Positions 38,401 through 53,400 of a stretch of 64,000 bases of DNA are shown in pieces. The position numbers and the translations under genes were made by a program. This stretch comes from Cygnus atratus (Eukaryota > Chordata > Aves > Anseriformes > Anatidae): the NCBI RefSeq assembly GCF_013377495.2, contig NC_066362.1:99115629-99179628 (forward strand), given 5' to 3'. The number at the start of each line of letters is the position of its first letter. Within the stretch, counting starts at the first letter, position 1. A model generated the notes under the pieces. The model was given only the letters and a program-made list of their open reading frames with translations, was not told the origin of the DNA and searched no databases.

Positions 38401-41400
38401 GAGAGATCTTATCAAAAATACGATAGAGAATTCTGGCCTCCCATATTCAAGAAAAGGAACTAGACGAAGTGTAGGCAAAAGACAGCAGCATAGTCTGGAC
38501 AGGACTCTGAAAGTTTACAGCATACAAATCCTAGCCAACTAAATGCAAAAAAGATACAAATATTCACTGTAAGTTTGTCAAGACTAAACAGTAGAGAGGA
38601 AAGGTGGCGGGAAAAAGTGATTATAAAAAAAGGATAAGTAATAAATTATATACACTGGCCACAGATACTGAGACAAAAAAAATAGAAGACGATTTGTCAG
38701 AGTAGTTCTCAATCATCCTTCCAGATATCCTAAGGAATATCCTAACAACAGGGATACAGGACTGGATGAATCAGAAAATTTTTTTTGAAAGACTTCTCTT
38801 TAGCAGCAATTTTTATTCACATGCTTCCAATAAATTATAAGTTAATGTTATGACAGTTCATAATTATTCTTTGTACTATGTAGCACTGACAGTGATATGG
38901 GACCACACTCTGAGGTATGAAGCAAGTTGAGGGAGTTGGCAGAAGCACTCACCAAGCCACCTTCCATCATTTATCAGCAGTCCTAGCTATCACGGGATGT
39001 CCCAGTTGACTGGTGGCTAGCAAACGTGATGTCTATCTACAAGAAAGGCGGGAAGGAGGATCTGGGAATCTACAGATCTGTCAGTCTGGATTCAGTGCCA
39101 GGGAAGCTCATGGAGCAGATTATCTTGAGTCCCATCATGAGGCACTTACAGGACAACCAGGTGATCAGGCCCAGTCAGCATGGATTTATGAAAGGCAGGT
39201 CCTACTTGACAAACCTGATCTTCTAGGACAAGGTGACGCACTCATTGGGTGAGGAAAAGGCTGTGGATGTGGTCTACCTAGACTTCTGTAAGGCTTTTGA
39301 CACCATTTCCCACAGCTTTCTCCTTGAGAAACTGGCTGCTCATGGCTTGGATGGGTGTACGCTTCGTTGGGTTAAAAAGTGGATGGGTAGCTGTGCCCGA
39401 AGAGTCATGGTGAATGGAGTTAAATCCAGTTGGAGGCTGGTCACTAGTGGTGTCCCTCAGACCTCAGTAATGCGGCCTGTTCTCTTCAGTATCTTTATCA
39501 ATGATCTGGATGAGGGGATCAAGTTCACCCTCAGTAAGTCTGCAGACAACACCAGGTTAGGTGTGAGTGTTGATCCGCTTGGGGGCAGAAAGGCTCTACA
39601 AGCGGATCTGGACAGGCTGGACCGATGGGCCGAGGCCAACCATATGAGGTTCAACAAGGCTAAGGGCTGGGTCCTGCACTTGGGGCACAGCAACCTCTAC
39701 AGAGCGCTACAAGGTGAAGGAAAAGTAGCACGAAAGTTCCACAGCAGAACGGGACCTGGGGGTTGACAGCTGATTGAATATGAGCCAGCAGTGTGCTCAG
39801 GTGGCCAAGAAGGCCAACAGCAACCTGGCTTGTATCAGAAACAGTGTGGCCAGCAGGACTAGGGAAATGATTGTTCCTCTGTACTTGACTCTGGTGAGGC
39901 TGCACCTTGAATACTGTGTTCAGTTTTGGGCCCCTCACCACAAGAAGGACATCAAGGTGCTGGAGCATGTCCAAAGAAGGGCAGTGAAGCTGGTGAAGGG
40001 TTTAGAGCACAAGTCATATGAAGAGTGGCTGAGGGAGCTGGAGTTGTTTAGACTGGAGAAAAGGAAGCTCAGGGGAGACCTTATCATGCTCTACAATTAC
40101 CTTAAAGGAGGCTATAGCGAAGTGGGGATTGGTCTCTTCTCCCACGCACCAGGTGATAAGACAAGAAAATCTTAAGTTGTGCAAGGAGAGGTTTAGGTTG
40201 GATATTAGGAAAAAATTCTTCACTGAAAGGGTTGCAAAGTATTGGAACAGGCTGCTCAGGGAACTAGTTGAGTCACCATCCCTGTAGGTCTTCAAAAAAC
40301 ATGTAGATGTAGAACTTAGATACATGGTTTAATGGTGGACTTGTCAGTACTAGGTTAAAGGTTGGACTAGATGATCTTAGAGGTCTTTTCCAAACTAAAT
40401 GATTCTATGATAAGCAAACATTTGTTTCTTTCTCTGCCACACACAGTAACATGAGAATACTGTGACAGACCACAAGTCCATACAACCAATTGATAATGAC
40501 CAATATTAGGTGCCTTGAAATACGTGCAGTGAGAAAGAAAAATGTTGCAAGTCCTCTGTGAAAAGAGCATTTCTCAACACCAGGACTAAAAACTTATGTG
40601 TAACACATAAGTAAGGATTTCACACTACCGTAGTTGCAAGGATTTCTTTGAAATGACTGTTAAGTCACTCTTCTAGCTAGGTAGTTCTTATATAACCTTT
40701 TACTTCTTAGAGTTCTTGCAGTTTAGAAAAAAAAAAGAAAACTGGAGTAGGAGAGAAATGATCTGCTATGACGATATCAAATTAGCAGTGTACAGCAGCT
40801 GAGTACAGATAAAAATTCACTTTTACACTGGCAGAATTTTCAGACTAAAGAAAAGTGCCTTTTATTTAGTATTATCAACCCTGCTATCTTTAAATCTGTC
40901 TGAAACACTCAAAATGTTACCTTTCTTAGAGCTGGTCTCCGGTAAAGGCTCTGATTCTGGTAACAGTTCCGTGTTATCTGGAATTGCAGGCGGTGGAAGG
41001 ACAGGGCCAGAATCAGGACTCCTACTCACTGTGCCATTAGCAAACAGAATCTACAAAAAGCAAAGACACATTAGAGGCTAAAATAATTTCAAACACTAAT
41101 AAAAAATCTCAGAAGTATGTGTCACTAATATAATAGTCACTAGAATAGGGACTAGAATATTGGGTTACTAGAATAGTGGGTGATAGAACTAAAAAAGTAA
41201 GACTGCCAGAATAAATACAAAAAATAAAGAAGCTATCTTAAAAAGAAAGGACTGCTAATTACTGTAGTTCACATATGTAATCAACAGGGATTATATTTAG
41301 TAACAAATAGGCATTGTAAAAGCAAAGGCTATTCTTTGTGGTCAAAGGTTGATGTCTTTTTATGAATACCACTCTTTCTAGCAATGGTAATGCATCCATA

Positions 41401-44400
41401 TCACCATATTGATCTGGTATTCAGTTATTCCACATGTCTAGGATTGCTGTTAGATTTTTTATCCATCAAGGCAGCTAATAAAAAGTAGTCATGGTTATTT
41501 ATCTTATCATAGCTGGTTTCTGAAATCTACTGTCCATAACGCTTAACTTTTGATATGCATATTCCCTGTGTGGCAGATAAAGCCTAGAATTACCCATATC
41601 ATCTCTGAATTCATTTACAAATACAGCACAGATATTTGGGGGAGAAGATGGTACAACGTGGAAAACAAATGGACAATGTATAGTCACATCTTCAGAGTTA
41701 CAGTTACTGTAAGATAATTAACCATTTCTTCTTTTTTGAGTACTTGTCTGTATGCATTCCATTTTTGATGACTCATTGACATTAAGTTAATGTAAAGAAG
41801 GTGGCAATTAATCTGCATATGCAGGCATTGTGTTACTATCATGCTAGGCACATGACCTATTTTCTTCTGTCAGGAGACTGTATCTTGAGAATATACAAAC
41901 AGCAGCCAGCTCCTTTGTATATTTCTGAAATGCGTATGTTTCTCAGAAATCCTGGGTAAATAGTTTAAGATCTAATGTAATGAATGAATCTAATGCATTT
42001 GTACTAGGATTTGTGGTCTACTTAGACTGTAACAAACTTGAGGAAATAATAAGGAATAATTTGGATAGTTTCTGAGTACAATCAGACAACTCGTTTCATC
42101 TGTTTGCTTACTACACATAGAGTTTTAGACTTTGAAAAGATAATTGCTTGTAGATTGATTACAGTATCTGCAAAAGTGGTATCTAACTTATAGCACCTAA
42201 AAATTCACTCCAACCTACTATGTGTAAACAAAGGAGGAATATAGAAATACAGGAATATAGGAATATAGAGTCTTTTTGATGAAAATTTAGGATACCTGAA
42301 GGTGTCTGCAGGACTGAAGATCAGGTCTTTTTTGGTTCCTGTATGACCATTAAAATGACTGAAAAAACATATGGATGCTTTTGTGTTGCCAAAATACCCA
42401 AAGACTAACTAATCCACACTTTAGATGTTTAATTCCAGGAATGTAGTTCTCAAAACTTTATTCAGCTGTTTCCTAAACCCAAAGTTGTCTAAATGTTCAT
42501 GTGCCTAAAATTTTCATCATTAAAGCTCCACATGCACCCTAAGTTCTGATTCTGAACAAAGCCAAGAACATTTTAAATCTTGACATAGCTGCAAAGCTCA
42601 GTTGTTACTTAACTCCTGCATCTATAAGCTGGATACTTCTCTATGTCAGCTGACAAGCACAAGTTAAACGCTAATCACATACACAGGCTGCTTCCAATTA
42701 ATTCTACTGAACATACCCAGGTAGATCCATCCATCATGTACTTTACGACAGTTCCTTGTCCAGTGATGACTCTTGACACCTCTTGTTCTATATGACTTGC
42801 CACTGATGTATATAGTTGAGAGTTCTTTATCTTTTGGGGATAACTTTGCCTTACAAGAATTTCCAGAGCAGGCTGTTTCGCCTTTTTTCTTTTGGTGTCT
42901 TCTTGCCTTATTTCACCTTCTGTAACCTCATGTTCCTTCTCTCCACTTTCCACAACCTCCTCCTCCATTGCTTCATTTGCTTTGGTCTCACCTTTCTCAG
43001 GCTCCTCTTCCTTGGCTTCACCTGCTTTGGTCTCACCTTTCTCAGGCTCCTCTTCTTTGGCTTCATCTGCTTTGGTCTCACTTTTCAAATCTGAAAACAT
43101 ATTCACAGTTACTTAATACTGTTAAACACACACTCAAACAGTGTAAAACCCCCAGCACCATGTTGTCTACAGAAGGTATTCAACTTAAGCTATTAAAAGT
43201 AACTCTCCTCAGTTTCCTCTGTAATCCATGGAGTTAGGGACAGTCTCTATCAGAGAACAATTCAAAGCAGTTATCTAATTAGAAACTCCTGTGGAGGTGT
43301 CTGTCTTTTCCACATGAAAACAAAAGAAATTTGAAGGATTTATTATGGATGCTGAACTTTTGGAACACTGACATTTGGTGAGAGGAATCTCCTAACTTCC
43401 CCTAATAGAGAAAAAGTTACTTTCACCAAATTTAAGACTAAATGGAAAATGAACTTAGATATTTTGTCTACTTGAACAAATAAAAGTTTTTAGATTAAAT
43501 TATGGCAGTGTGTTGACTGTGCTAATGAGTATAACAGGCAGTTGTGTCAAGACACTACATGTATGTGTCCATAACTGTTCCATTCACCTTAACTATTTCG
43601 TATTTGAACTTATGCTCCTTGCCAAATTGTATATTTGAAAACCATCTGCATCCTCTTTACTGTACTTTGTATCAGATTGATCAGAGCATATTTACTCTAA
43701 ACTGCCAAAATATTTTGATATGAAGAGGGAAGGGATATCCAAGAAGAAAAATGAGGGAAGATTTTACTATTAATTCAGGCCTGTATGACAAAAAAATAAA
43801 AATAAAAAATCAAGATATTTCTCAACCACATGATTATAAACCTGTGCTGTATCCTGGTGGACAATATAACATTTCTATGCTATTTAATAACAATAAGTTT
43901 TTTTCTTAATTTATATATACTGGACTTGCTACTTGGCTAGTTTCTAAGAGGTATGGATGACATTTACTGTTGTTTCATCAGTTGCCAGGAAAATGAATGA
44001 TTCTGCTGTTTTTTATGCAATAGCTCACGTATAGGATATGTTGGAATTACTGATAGCGAGATTTCACAGGTGTGATAAATCCTGGATATATAGGCACTTC
44101 TGCAGTTGTTCTGGTCTATTTTCACCCACTCAGTAGCTCTAACACACCCTGGGCTGCATGGATCTATTCTACATAGGCATTAAATAACATCTGTATGTGG
44201 CCATTTTAAAAACTGACCAGGTGACAAAAGAAAACTAAAACGCATTTGTCTGCTTCAAAACCCAAAACTTATGAAAACTGAGGATTACAACAGTTTATGG
44301 TATGCAAAGATGAACCTCATGCTGATTTTCAAAAATGCAGGGAAATCGAATCATTGCAGAAGAATACGTCTAGCACAGAAACTTAGAAGTATCTATATAC

Positions 44401-47400
44401 CTGATCATTCTTTGAAAGGAAATTCAAAGATAAATGTATAAAGGGTTATTACAAACACCTTGTCTGTACAGTCTGGGTGGCATAAAGCAAAGGACTTACT
44501 TGAAGTGATTCCTTTTTCAACATGATCATATCTTTTAGAAAAGCAACTAAACCTGATTATAAAATATCCAGCAGAAGACAGTATATCACAGCATGGGTTA
44601 GTTTTGTTAGTCACTCTTAGCATTAAAAAATGAGAGTATCTTAAATCTAGCATAAAAGCACTATTCTTGAGTTTCAAGTTCCTAAAATTTGTAACACATT
44701 TATATACTGTGTTTACAAGCTCTGTATTTACAAGCTGTCACCAAAATTCTGATTTCTTTGTACTTCCAGAATGGCACCAGTCACTCATTTGATCTTTATT
44801 TTGGTAGTCATATAGAGTTCTCCTGACATGAGCTCACAGTAAGATAAACTTTCTGATCCACTAATCATTCTTGTTACTCTATCCTGAATATTCCAAACTA
44901 TGAAAAACTTGCCTTGTAGGCTTAACAACAATACATAATATTCCAAACACAAATATAGGCAACTTAATCTTACTGTTATCACTTAAGATTCCTCTGTATA
45001 TATGTATTCAGTAACTGAATGTGCTCCTTTTCACCTGTATTCCTATACATACGCATATTCAACAGATTATTCAACATGACTCCCACATTATTTTTAGGGT
45101 TCCTGCTTCTCTCCCCCCAGTCTATGTCTAAATCCTTGCACTGTTAGATTTTATATTTGAATTGAAACACATTATTTATGTTGCAATTGCTATTAAATAG
45201 ACATTATGAAAGAATCAGCCATCTGAGATGTTAATACTTCACATTGCTATATCTACACCCATCAAAGCAGAAATAATTTCCTTCTGTAATTTTAACTTCT
45301 TTAAAAACTCCTTATTCTACAGTGGCTGAAAAACTAACCTTCAAAACTTTCACCAAGGAAAGTTACTACTAGTCCATTGGGACAGGAGACATTCAAGCTT
45401 CGGAAAGCAAGAGCATCTGAAATGACTTGTGTTTGGGAAGCTGGTTCTTTTATCTCCACCTATGGAGCGAAACATGAATTAGTTTTATTCCATTTTAAAA
45501 GACTTAAGAAAAAAAATAGATTATATAGATATCAGTTTTACCAAAACATTTCAAAAAAGTACTTTCTATCAGTCATTTATAGCACTTTGAGAATGTATGG
45601 ATTTTGAACTGGAAACATTACTCTGTTTTTTTGATTATGCTATCTTATTTCATTCCTCTTCATTAACCCTTTAAGAAAAACTCTTCCTAACTTTATTAAT
45701 TTTGCTGAGTCATTATGCTACCTTGTGCATGGTGTCAGGATGAGATGACAATAAATGGATAACATGAAGTGGAAGACCATAACAGAACAGCATTGAGATT
45801 GCATCAGCTACTTTACCTATAATTACTAAAAGAGCACAAAAGATAAGTAGAACAGTACTTCCAGTCTGCTGGAAATATGACAGATGAGAAGAGGACAAGA
45901 AGGAATAGTTGACAATCAAAAGGTGTAATTCTCTTTGTATTGCTCCGTAGTGGAAACCGTCCTGATAAATAGAAAAGATGAGGATGACCTAACCTAAGGA
46001 ATGTCTGAAGACACTAGAACATTTGGGAAAAATACAACAGTGGATCCTTTGACGTCATCTCCTCAGAAATGTATGTGACAATGAGCTACACTATGCCAGT
46101 CCTAAGATGAAAGCAGTTTTTTGCAGACAGGTAACAGAGAGAACTAGTCCTGGTATTATCCCGTATTCTTGATTTATAGGAAAAGAAATATAGAGGAAAA
46201 ATAGAAAAAAATGGCAGATGTTTTGCCCGATATTTTTAGATAAAGGATACTGTATATTTTATAGCTACTTTACATATTACTGGGTAATTAAGGCTATCCT
46301 CATTACCCTAAGATCACAGGCACAGGAATCATAAGGAAGACAACAAAGGAAAGGGTAGAAGTAAACCTCAGTTGTCATCTACTTCTCCCTTTCTAATAGT
46401 TAAAAAAAAAAAATCAAGTATAACTATATCAAAATATCAAGTATAACTATACAGTTTGAGAAAACCTACCTATTGTAAAAATTTCCAGGGCTAGACATTT
46501 CCTAGTTTCCCTAGGCAATATATTCCAAGTGCTTTACCTTGTTTAACCTTACTGAGACTTTCCTATTGGTTAGCCTGAATCTCTCTTGCAAAAATAAGTT
46601 TACTTCTGATAATTTCTTCTGGTTATATGGGCTAACATAAGAGATGACATTGTCCATTTAGCTCTTTAGAGCAGGCTGTTCTGTCTCTAAGCTCTGGATC
46701 AAACAAACCCAAACCAACTCTTTTAACCTCTCCTCACTGGTCAAGTTTTCTAGACCTCTTACTGTTCCTGGTGCTTTCCTTAGAATTCTCCAGCGTGGCC
46801 CATATTTTTCTTGCAGTGCGTTATCCATAACTGGAAACAGCACTGCAACTGAGGCCTTACCAGCCCTGAACGGAAGAATAATTTCACTTTAGCAGGCTAT
46901 TCTCCTGTTTATTCTCTTCAATATGGCGTTTGCCCTTCTCACAGCAAGATGGCATTGTTGACTTATGTATAGCTTGTGATCCTTTTCAACTCTCAGACCT
47001 TTTTTTGCATAACTGTTATTGATGGAATGGTCATCCATTCTGTTGATATATTATTTATACGCAATTGTAGAACCTAGTACATTTCCTTACTGATTTGCAT
47101 CCTATTTTCTGGATGATGTCCATGTGAATTTGTCAACTTCACCTCAGATCTTGTCCTCTAAAATACCTGCAAACTCACATAGCCAGGTGCTGTATGCACT
47201 AGCAAATGAATATTGATTGATTTATTTATTTTTTAATTTTTATTAAAACACAAAAAATTACTGAAGACATTCTAAATGAAGTCATAAATAGCCTCTTGGA
47301 AGAAGAGGAGGAACTTAAAGATGTCCTCATGACAGAATTTTTGTGGTATAGGAATTTATGCAGGTTTTCTTTTGTACCATACAATTGCTGTACATTACGC

Positions 47401-50400
47401 TGAGTGCTGTTTGGCAAATCCCTGCACCACTTTCAATGCTCATGCTCTATAAATACCTAGTTAAACTTGTGAAAATTGGCTCAGTAGCAATTTTTGTGGA
47501 TATGGACAGAATCCATGTTGAAACAAGAGACATAGCATCACCTCATTCACTGGGTACCACAGAGCAGCATAGCTATGTCATGTCAGAGAGTCTTCCAAGG
47601 ATGTTCTCAGCACCTGTCCATTCTTGTCTTTCTTACTACCCTCTCCTCTCATTTACCGTTCACTGGAAGCTATTTCCTGTTTCAAATGTATCTGTATTGC
47701 ATTTAACCCTTCATTTCCATGTTGCCTATTCTACCTCTTTGAACAGCTTAGCCTAGCTCAGTTAACATAATTATGATAAGCTGGCAACTCTTTAAGGATG
47801 TTTTTCTTAGAGCATAAGAACTCTCCATCTCCCTGTGTAAGAAAGTGAGCAGGGAGGGAAGAAAACCAGGATGGCTGAGCAAGGACCTGCTGGTCAAACT
47901 GAGGAGCAAGACGGAAATGCACAGGCAGTGGAAGCAGGGATGTGTGGCCTGGGAAGAGTACAGGGATGCTGTCTGGATGTGCAGGGATGGGATCAGGAAA
48001 GCCAAGGCACGGATGGAACTGAGCTTGGTAAGTGACGCAAAGAATAACAAGAAGGGATTCTATAGGTATGTTGGCCAGAAGAGAAAGGCCAAGGAGAGTG
48101 TGCCCCCTCTGATAAACAAGAAAGGAGAACTGGTAGCAACAGATGTGGAGAAGGCTGAGGTACTCAACAAGTTCTTTGCCTCAGCCTTCACTGCCAGTCA
48201 GGCTGCCCACGTCTCTCGAGTCCCTGACTCTGTAGATGGGGGCTGGGGGAGCAAAGTCCCTTCCACTGTAAACAAAGAGCGGGTTCGAGACCACCTGATG
48301 AAACTAAACACGTACAAGTCCATGGGGCCTGATGAGAGGCATCCCAGGGTCCTGAGGGAACTGGCTGATGGAGTTACCAAGCCACTCTCCACCATATTTG
48401 AAAAGTCCTGGCAGTCAGGTGAGGTCCCTGGTGATTGGAAAAAGGGAAACATCACTCCTGGTTTTAAAAAGGATAGAAAGGAGGACCCAGGGAACTACAG
48501 ACCAGTGAGCCTCACCTCTGTGCCTGGAAAGATCATGGAACAGATCCTCCCGGAAGCAATGGCAAGGCACATGCAGGACAAGGAGGTGATCCGAGACGGC
48601 TTCACCAAGGGCAAATTGTGCCTGGTCAGTCTGGTGGCCTTCTGAGATGGAGTGACTGCATCAGTTGACAAGGGAAGACTGACTGATGTCATCTACCTGG
48701 ACTTCTGTAAGGCCTTTGACACAATGACATCCTGATCTCCAAACCGGAAAGAGATGGATTTGAAGGGTGGACCATTCAATGGTTAAGGAATGGGCTTCAA
48801 GGCCACACCCAGAGAGTGGTAGTCAATGACTCTATCTCCAGGTGGAGGCCGGTGATGAGTGGTGTACCTCAGGGGTCTGTCTTGTGACCGGTACTGCTGA
48901 ATATCTTTAACAACGACATAGACAATTGGATTGAGTGCACCCTCAGCAAGTTTTCAGATGACACCAAGCTGAATGGTGCAGTCGATACAACAGAAGGAAG
49001 GGATGCCATCCAAAGGGACTTGGACAAGCTTGAGAATTGGGCCCATGTGAACCTAATGAGGTTCAACAAGTCCAAGAGCAAGGTGCTGCACCTGGGTTGG
49101 GGCAATCCCAGACATGAGAACAGACTGGGTGGAGAACACATTGAGAGCAGCCCTGCAGAGAAGGATTTGGAGGTTCTGGTGGATGAAAACCTCAACATGA
49201 GCCAGCAGTGCATGCTTGCAGCCCAGAAGGCAAACTGTATCCTGGGTTGCATCAACAGAGGAGTGGCCAGTAGGTTGAGGGAGGTGCTTGTCCCCCTTCT
49301 ACTCTGCTCTTGGGAGGCTTCACTTGGAGTACTGTGTTCAGCTCTTGGGCACCAAGCACAAAGACATAGACCTATTAGAACATGTCCAGAGAGAGGCCAT
49401 GAGGATGATGAAAGGGCTGGAACCCCTCTCCTATGAAGACAGGCTGAGGGAGTTGGGGTTGTTCAGCCTCAAGAAGAGAAGGCTCCAGTGAGACCTTATT
49501 GTGACCTTACAGTATCTAAAGGCAGCCTACAGGAAAGCTGGGGCAGGACTCTTTGTCAGGGAGTGTAGTGATGGTTTTAAACTAAAGGAGGGAAGATTTA
49601 GATCTGATGTTAGGAGGAAATTTTTCACTATGAGGGTGGTGAGACACTGGAACAGGTTGCCCAGAGAAGTTATGGATGCCCCATCCCTGAAGGTGTTCAA
49701 GACCAGGTTGTATGGGACACGGAGCAACCTGGTATAGTGGGAAGTGTCCCTGCCCATGGCAGGGGGTTTGGGACTAGGTGATCTTTAAGGTCCCTTCCAA
49801 CCCAAGTCGTTCTATGATATGCTTCTATGATTCAGTTAGCAGTTCTCTCTTTTTTGTTTCAGCCATCCTTGATTAAAGATATAATCAAATTGGGGGAAAA
49901 TCAAAACGTAAAATATATACTTTAAATATTTTTGCAGTTAATTGGGAAAGATATTAAGAACCACATTCAGCAAGCGCAAGCAAGTTATCTAGAAATGCTA
50001 CTCTCTTTTGTAACTTGATCACTCAGGTTAGAAGGGATAGCTTTTTAAAATAATTAGTATTAAAGAATTATCCCAGAATGTATATTTTAGAGCATCAACG
50101 TTAAATGAAACTGTTTATGGACCTCATTGCTTTATGTACCAATAATACCTGTTATCAGAAGACACTGCTTTCCTAAACTGAACGTGGTGACTAAACTGGT
50201 TCTTAATAGTGTTCATGTTCATTTCTCTCCTTCTCTCTGAGCTTGTTTGGTGTTTTAAAACATGCATTTCTAGGACTACTTGTTGGAGAAAACAGCGTCA
50301 AAAAAGAAAAGAGATTAAATCATCTCAAATAGAAAACTTTTGCATCCTCTTCCAGCATGCTGCTATATCTTCTGTATTGCTTTGAGAACTTTTGATGTAA

Positions 50401-53400
50401 CTGATACTCTGGCAGGTCTGTGAGATCACAGGATCAAACAAACCTCCTGTGGTTGCCTAAAATATTCTACCATTAGTTAGCTAATGACCTGAAATAATCT
50501 AGGTTAGTTATATTGCAGAGGGGAATTGTGAACCATTTGTCCCCCACTCACATGTTTTAATGCCCCAAAACTTCTCACAGAACTCTATGGAAGATGTTCA
50601 AGATCAAATGTTATGCTCTTCTGATGCACATGGCCATGTAATTCCTGTATTACTCTGTGATAAGTATTCCATAACAGAAATTCAGAATCTGTTTTTGAAA
50701 TGCCATCCATCCTTTCCAAAGGCCTGTCCTGGGACAGAAATAACTTCAGCCATCGACAAAAGCAGGTTCTTCAAGTTGCTGGTCCCTGGCTAATGACCAA
50801 CTGGAAAGACCAAATTGCAAAGAAGGCTTTTGCAAAACTCTCCGCTAATTAGGCTAAATGCTGGGTGCTGTGCTTGGGTCATAACAACCCCATGGAGCTG
50901 AACATGCTTGCGGAAGAGCAGCTATAAAGTTGCCCAGCAGAAAAGAACCTGAGGTTTTGGCTGACAATTGGCTGAAAATGAGACAGCAGTGTGCCCACGT
51001 GGCCCAGAAGGCCAATAGTATCCTGGCACATATCAGAAATATTGTGAACAGTGGGACGAGGGAAGTAATTGTTCCTCTGTACTTGGCACTGGTGAGACCA
51101 CACCTTGAGTACTATGTTCAGTTTTGGAACCCTTACTACAAGAATGGTACTGAGTTGCTGAAATGCATTCAGAGAGAAGCGAAAAAGCTAGTGAAGGGAC
51201 TAGAAAACAAGATATATGAGGAATGGCCAAGGGAACTAGGGTTGTTTAGTCTAGAGAAAAGGAGGCTCAGGGGAGACCTCATTGTTTTCTAACAACTACA
51301 CGAAAGGAGGTTGTAGTGAGGTGGGTATCAGTCTCTTTTCTTAGGTGACAAGTAATAGGATGTGAGGAAATAGCCTCAAGTTGTCTGAGGGGAGGGTTAG
51401 ATTGGGTATCAGTAAGAATTTATTCACAGAAAGAGTGTTTAGGCATTGGAACAGGCTGCCTAGGGAAGTGGTGGAGTCACCATCCCTAGAGGTATTTAAG
51501 AGATGTGTGGACATGGTGTTTAGGGACATGGTTTAGTGGTAGACTTGCTAATGTTATGTTGATGGTTGGACATGATGATATTAAGGGTCTAAATGATTCT
51601 ATGATTCCAATTTGGTTGGTTAAAGACTTTCCAATACAGGTTTTGGAAAGCACAGAGAAGTTTTCTTATTTGGTTAAACTAAAAATTAATTTCTAGAGCA
51701 GTTCTAGTCAGTGAGAATGTAACAGGTTTAACTGTAAAGCCAAAGTCAACAAAACATGTGGATTACGGAAGACTCACTGTTCTACATCATGGAGTCTTAA
51801 AGGGTATCTTCATTAACAACTGCCAATATTTATACCCAAGAGCAATTGGAAGAGTAAAACATATCCTTAGAAGCACCATAAATTATTAGGAATTTGTTAA
51901 GGCACATCTCAAAGCCCTCTGAGACAAATATATTTGTCTAGTACATAAGCTTATGTATCTAAATTTTTGTTTGTTTCTTTTCTGTGTTAATTGGATAATG
52001 TCTGTTCTCTCACCTTTCCTTCTTCTTGTTTTATGTGGGTGTCTGGTGGTGGAGAGCTTACTCTGCTATGGCTTGCTTTTGTAGATGGCAGAGATTTTCC
52101 TGGTTTTTGTTTGACTGACTTATCTTTTTTTCCTGAAGCTGACGTAGTAGAAGGAAACACAGTCGGAATATGAACAGAAGGGATGTTCAGAACTGTTGCT
52201 AAGACAGGATCTGTTTCATCATCTAAAAAAGGGAAAAGAAATATTTTAATGCAATTACGTTTCATAAATGTAGTTTACCACATTCTATTTTTGACAATAT
52301 TTTATACACTAAATTTTACCTTTGAAATAATAAACTCAGTGGAATAAGACAGAGGGACTGAATATATGAAATTATTTGGAAAATCTCTCCACAGCGGACT
52401 ACCTGTTAATCTAAAAGAAATCTTCAAACTTGTTTCCCATAGCTTGTCATTGGTCTCAAAAATAGAAATTACAGCTTTGTTTTTCTCTTTTACCTCCGGA
52501 ATACTTATATACATGGAGACATTTTGAGTCTAGCATCTAGGATAAGGTCGCTGTTATTATGCTTTATCACAGGCTGATGGAGCATGGACTGACTCCAGCA
52601 GTTTTGGACTTCATAGCTCTATTTTGCTAAAATGATTCAGAAAGATTCTGTTGCTGAGTCTCTCTCACTTCTTAAAAGTCAGTCATTAGGGCAGCCTGCT
52701 AAGCACGCTGACAGGAAGTACTCATGTTGCCTTCCAAAACACTGACTTGAAAATAATATTAATATAAAATAAGATTTTATGTAACACATTTTTTTGTTTC
52801 AATGAACAAATATTTCTCCTTAATCTGAAAAACCCAGCCAGCTGTAACCCTAATCCTTTTTTTTTTTTTGACACTTTTTTTAATCACCTCCTCTTGCTTG
52901 AAGGCAGCTTAAGTCCCAAGACTACAATTCATGGAATAGCACCTTGTTTTCCATCCAGATAATTCAGGCAATTGAATTCCTGTCCGTTTTGGAAAATTTC
53001 TTACCCCAGATGGAGCTATTTATTATCCATATCTTAACCACATCCATATAGATAAAGGACTGAAAACGCGAGTGAGCAAAACATGATGCTCAGAAAACAG
53101 CTTTTTTAAAATTTAAATAAATACAGCAAGCTTGATTTGCTTAGTAGTTTCTGAAAGTATGAAGTTTAATGACAAGTCAGTCATTGCAAGAGTGTCTTTA
53201 GGAAGACTTCCAAAAATCCTTTTTTTATAAAATCCTTTTGATTAAATTACTTTTTAATTTTGCTTTTTCCAATGTTTTTTAATATGAAAACTAATAAATT
53301 AGGCAAAGAAAAGTTAACTCATTGACAAATTGCAAGCTAAATTGCATTCAGACAAAGGGGGAAGAAATGCTTACAGAAGTGTGCTAATAAAACCATTCCA

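Noticed and set aside
42816..43237. Leucine/serine-rich open frames on the + strand
   Set aside because: Antisense shadows of the repetitive SPAG17 exon e9.
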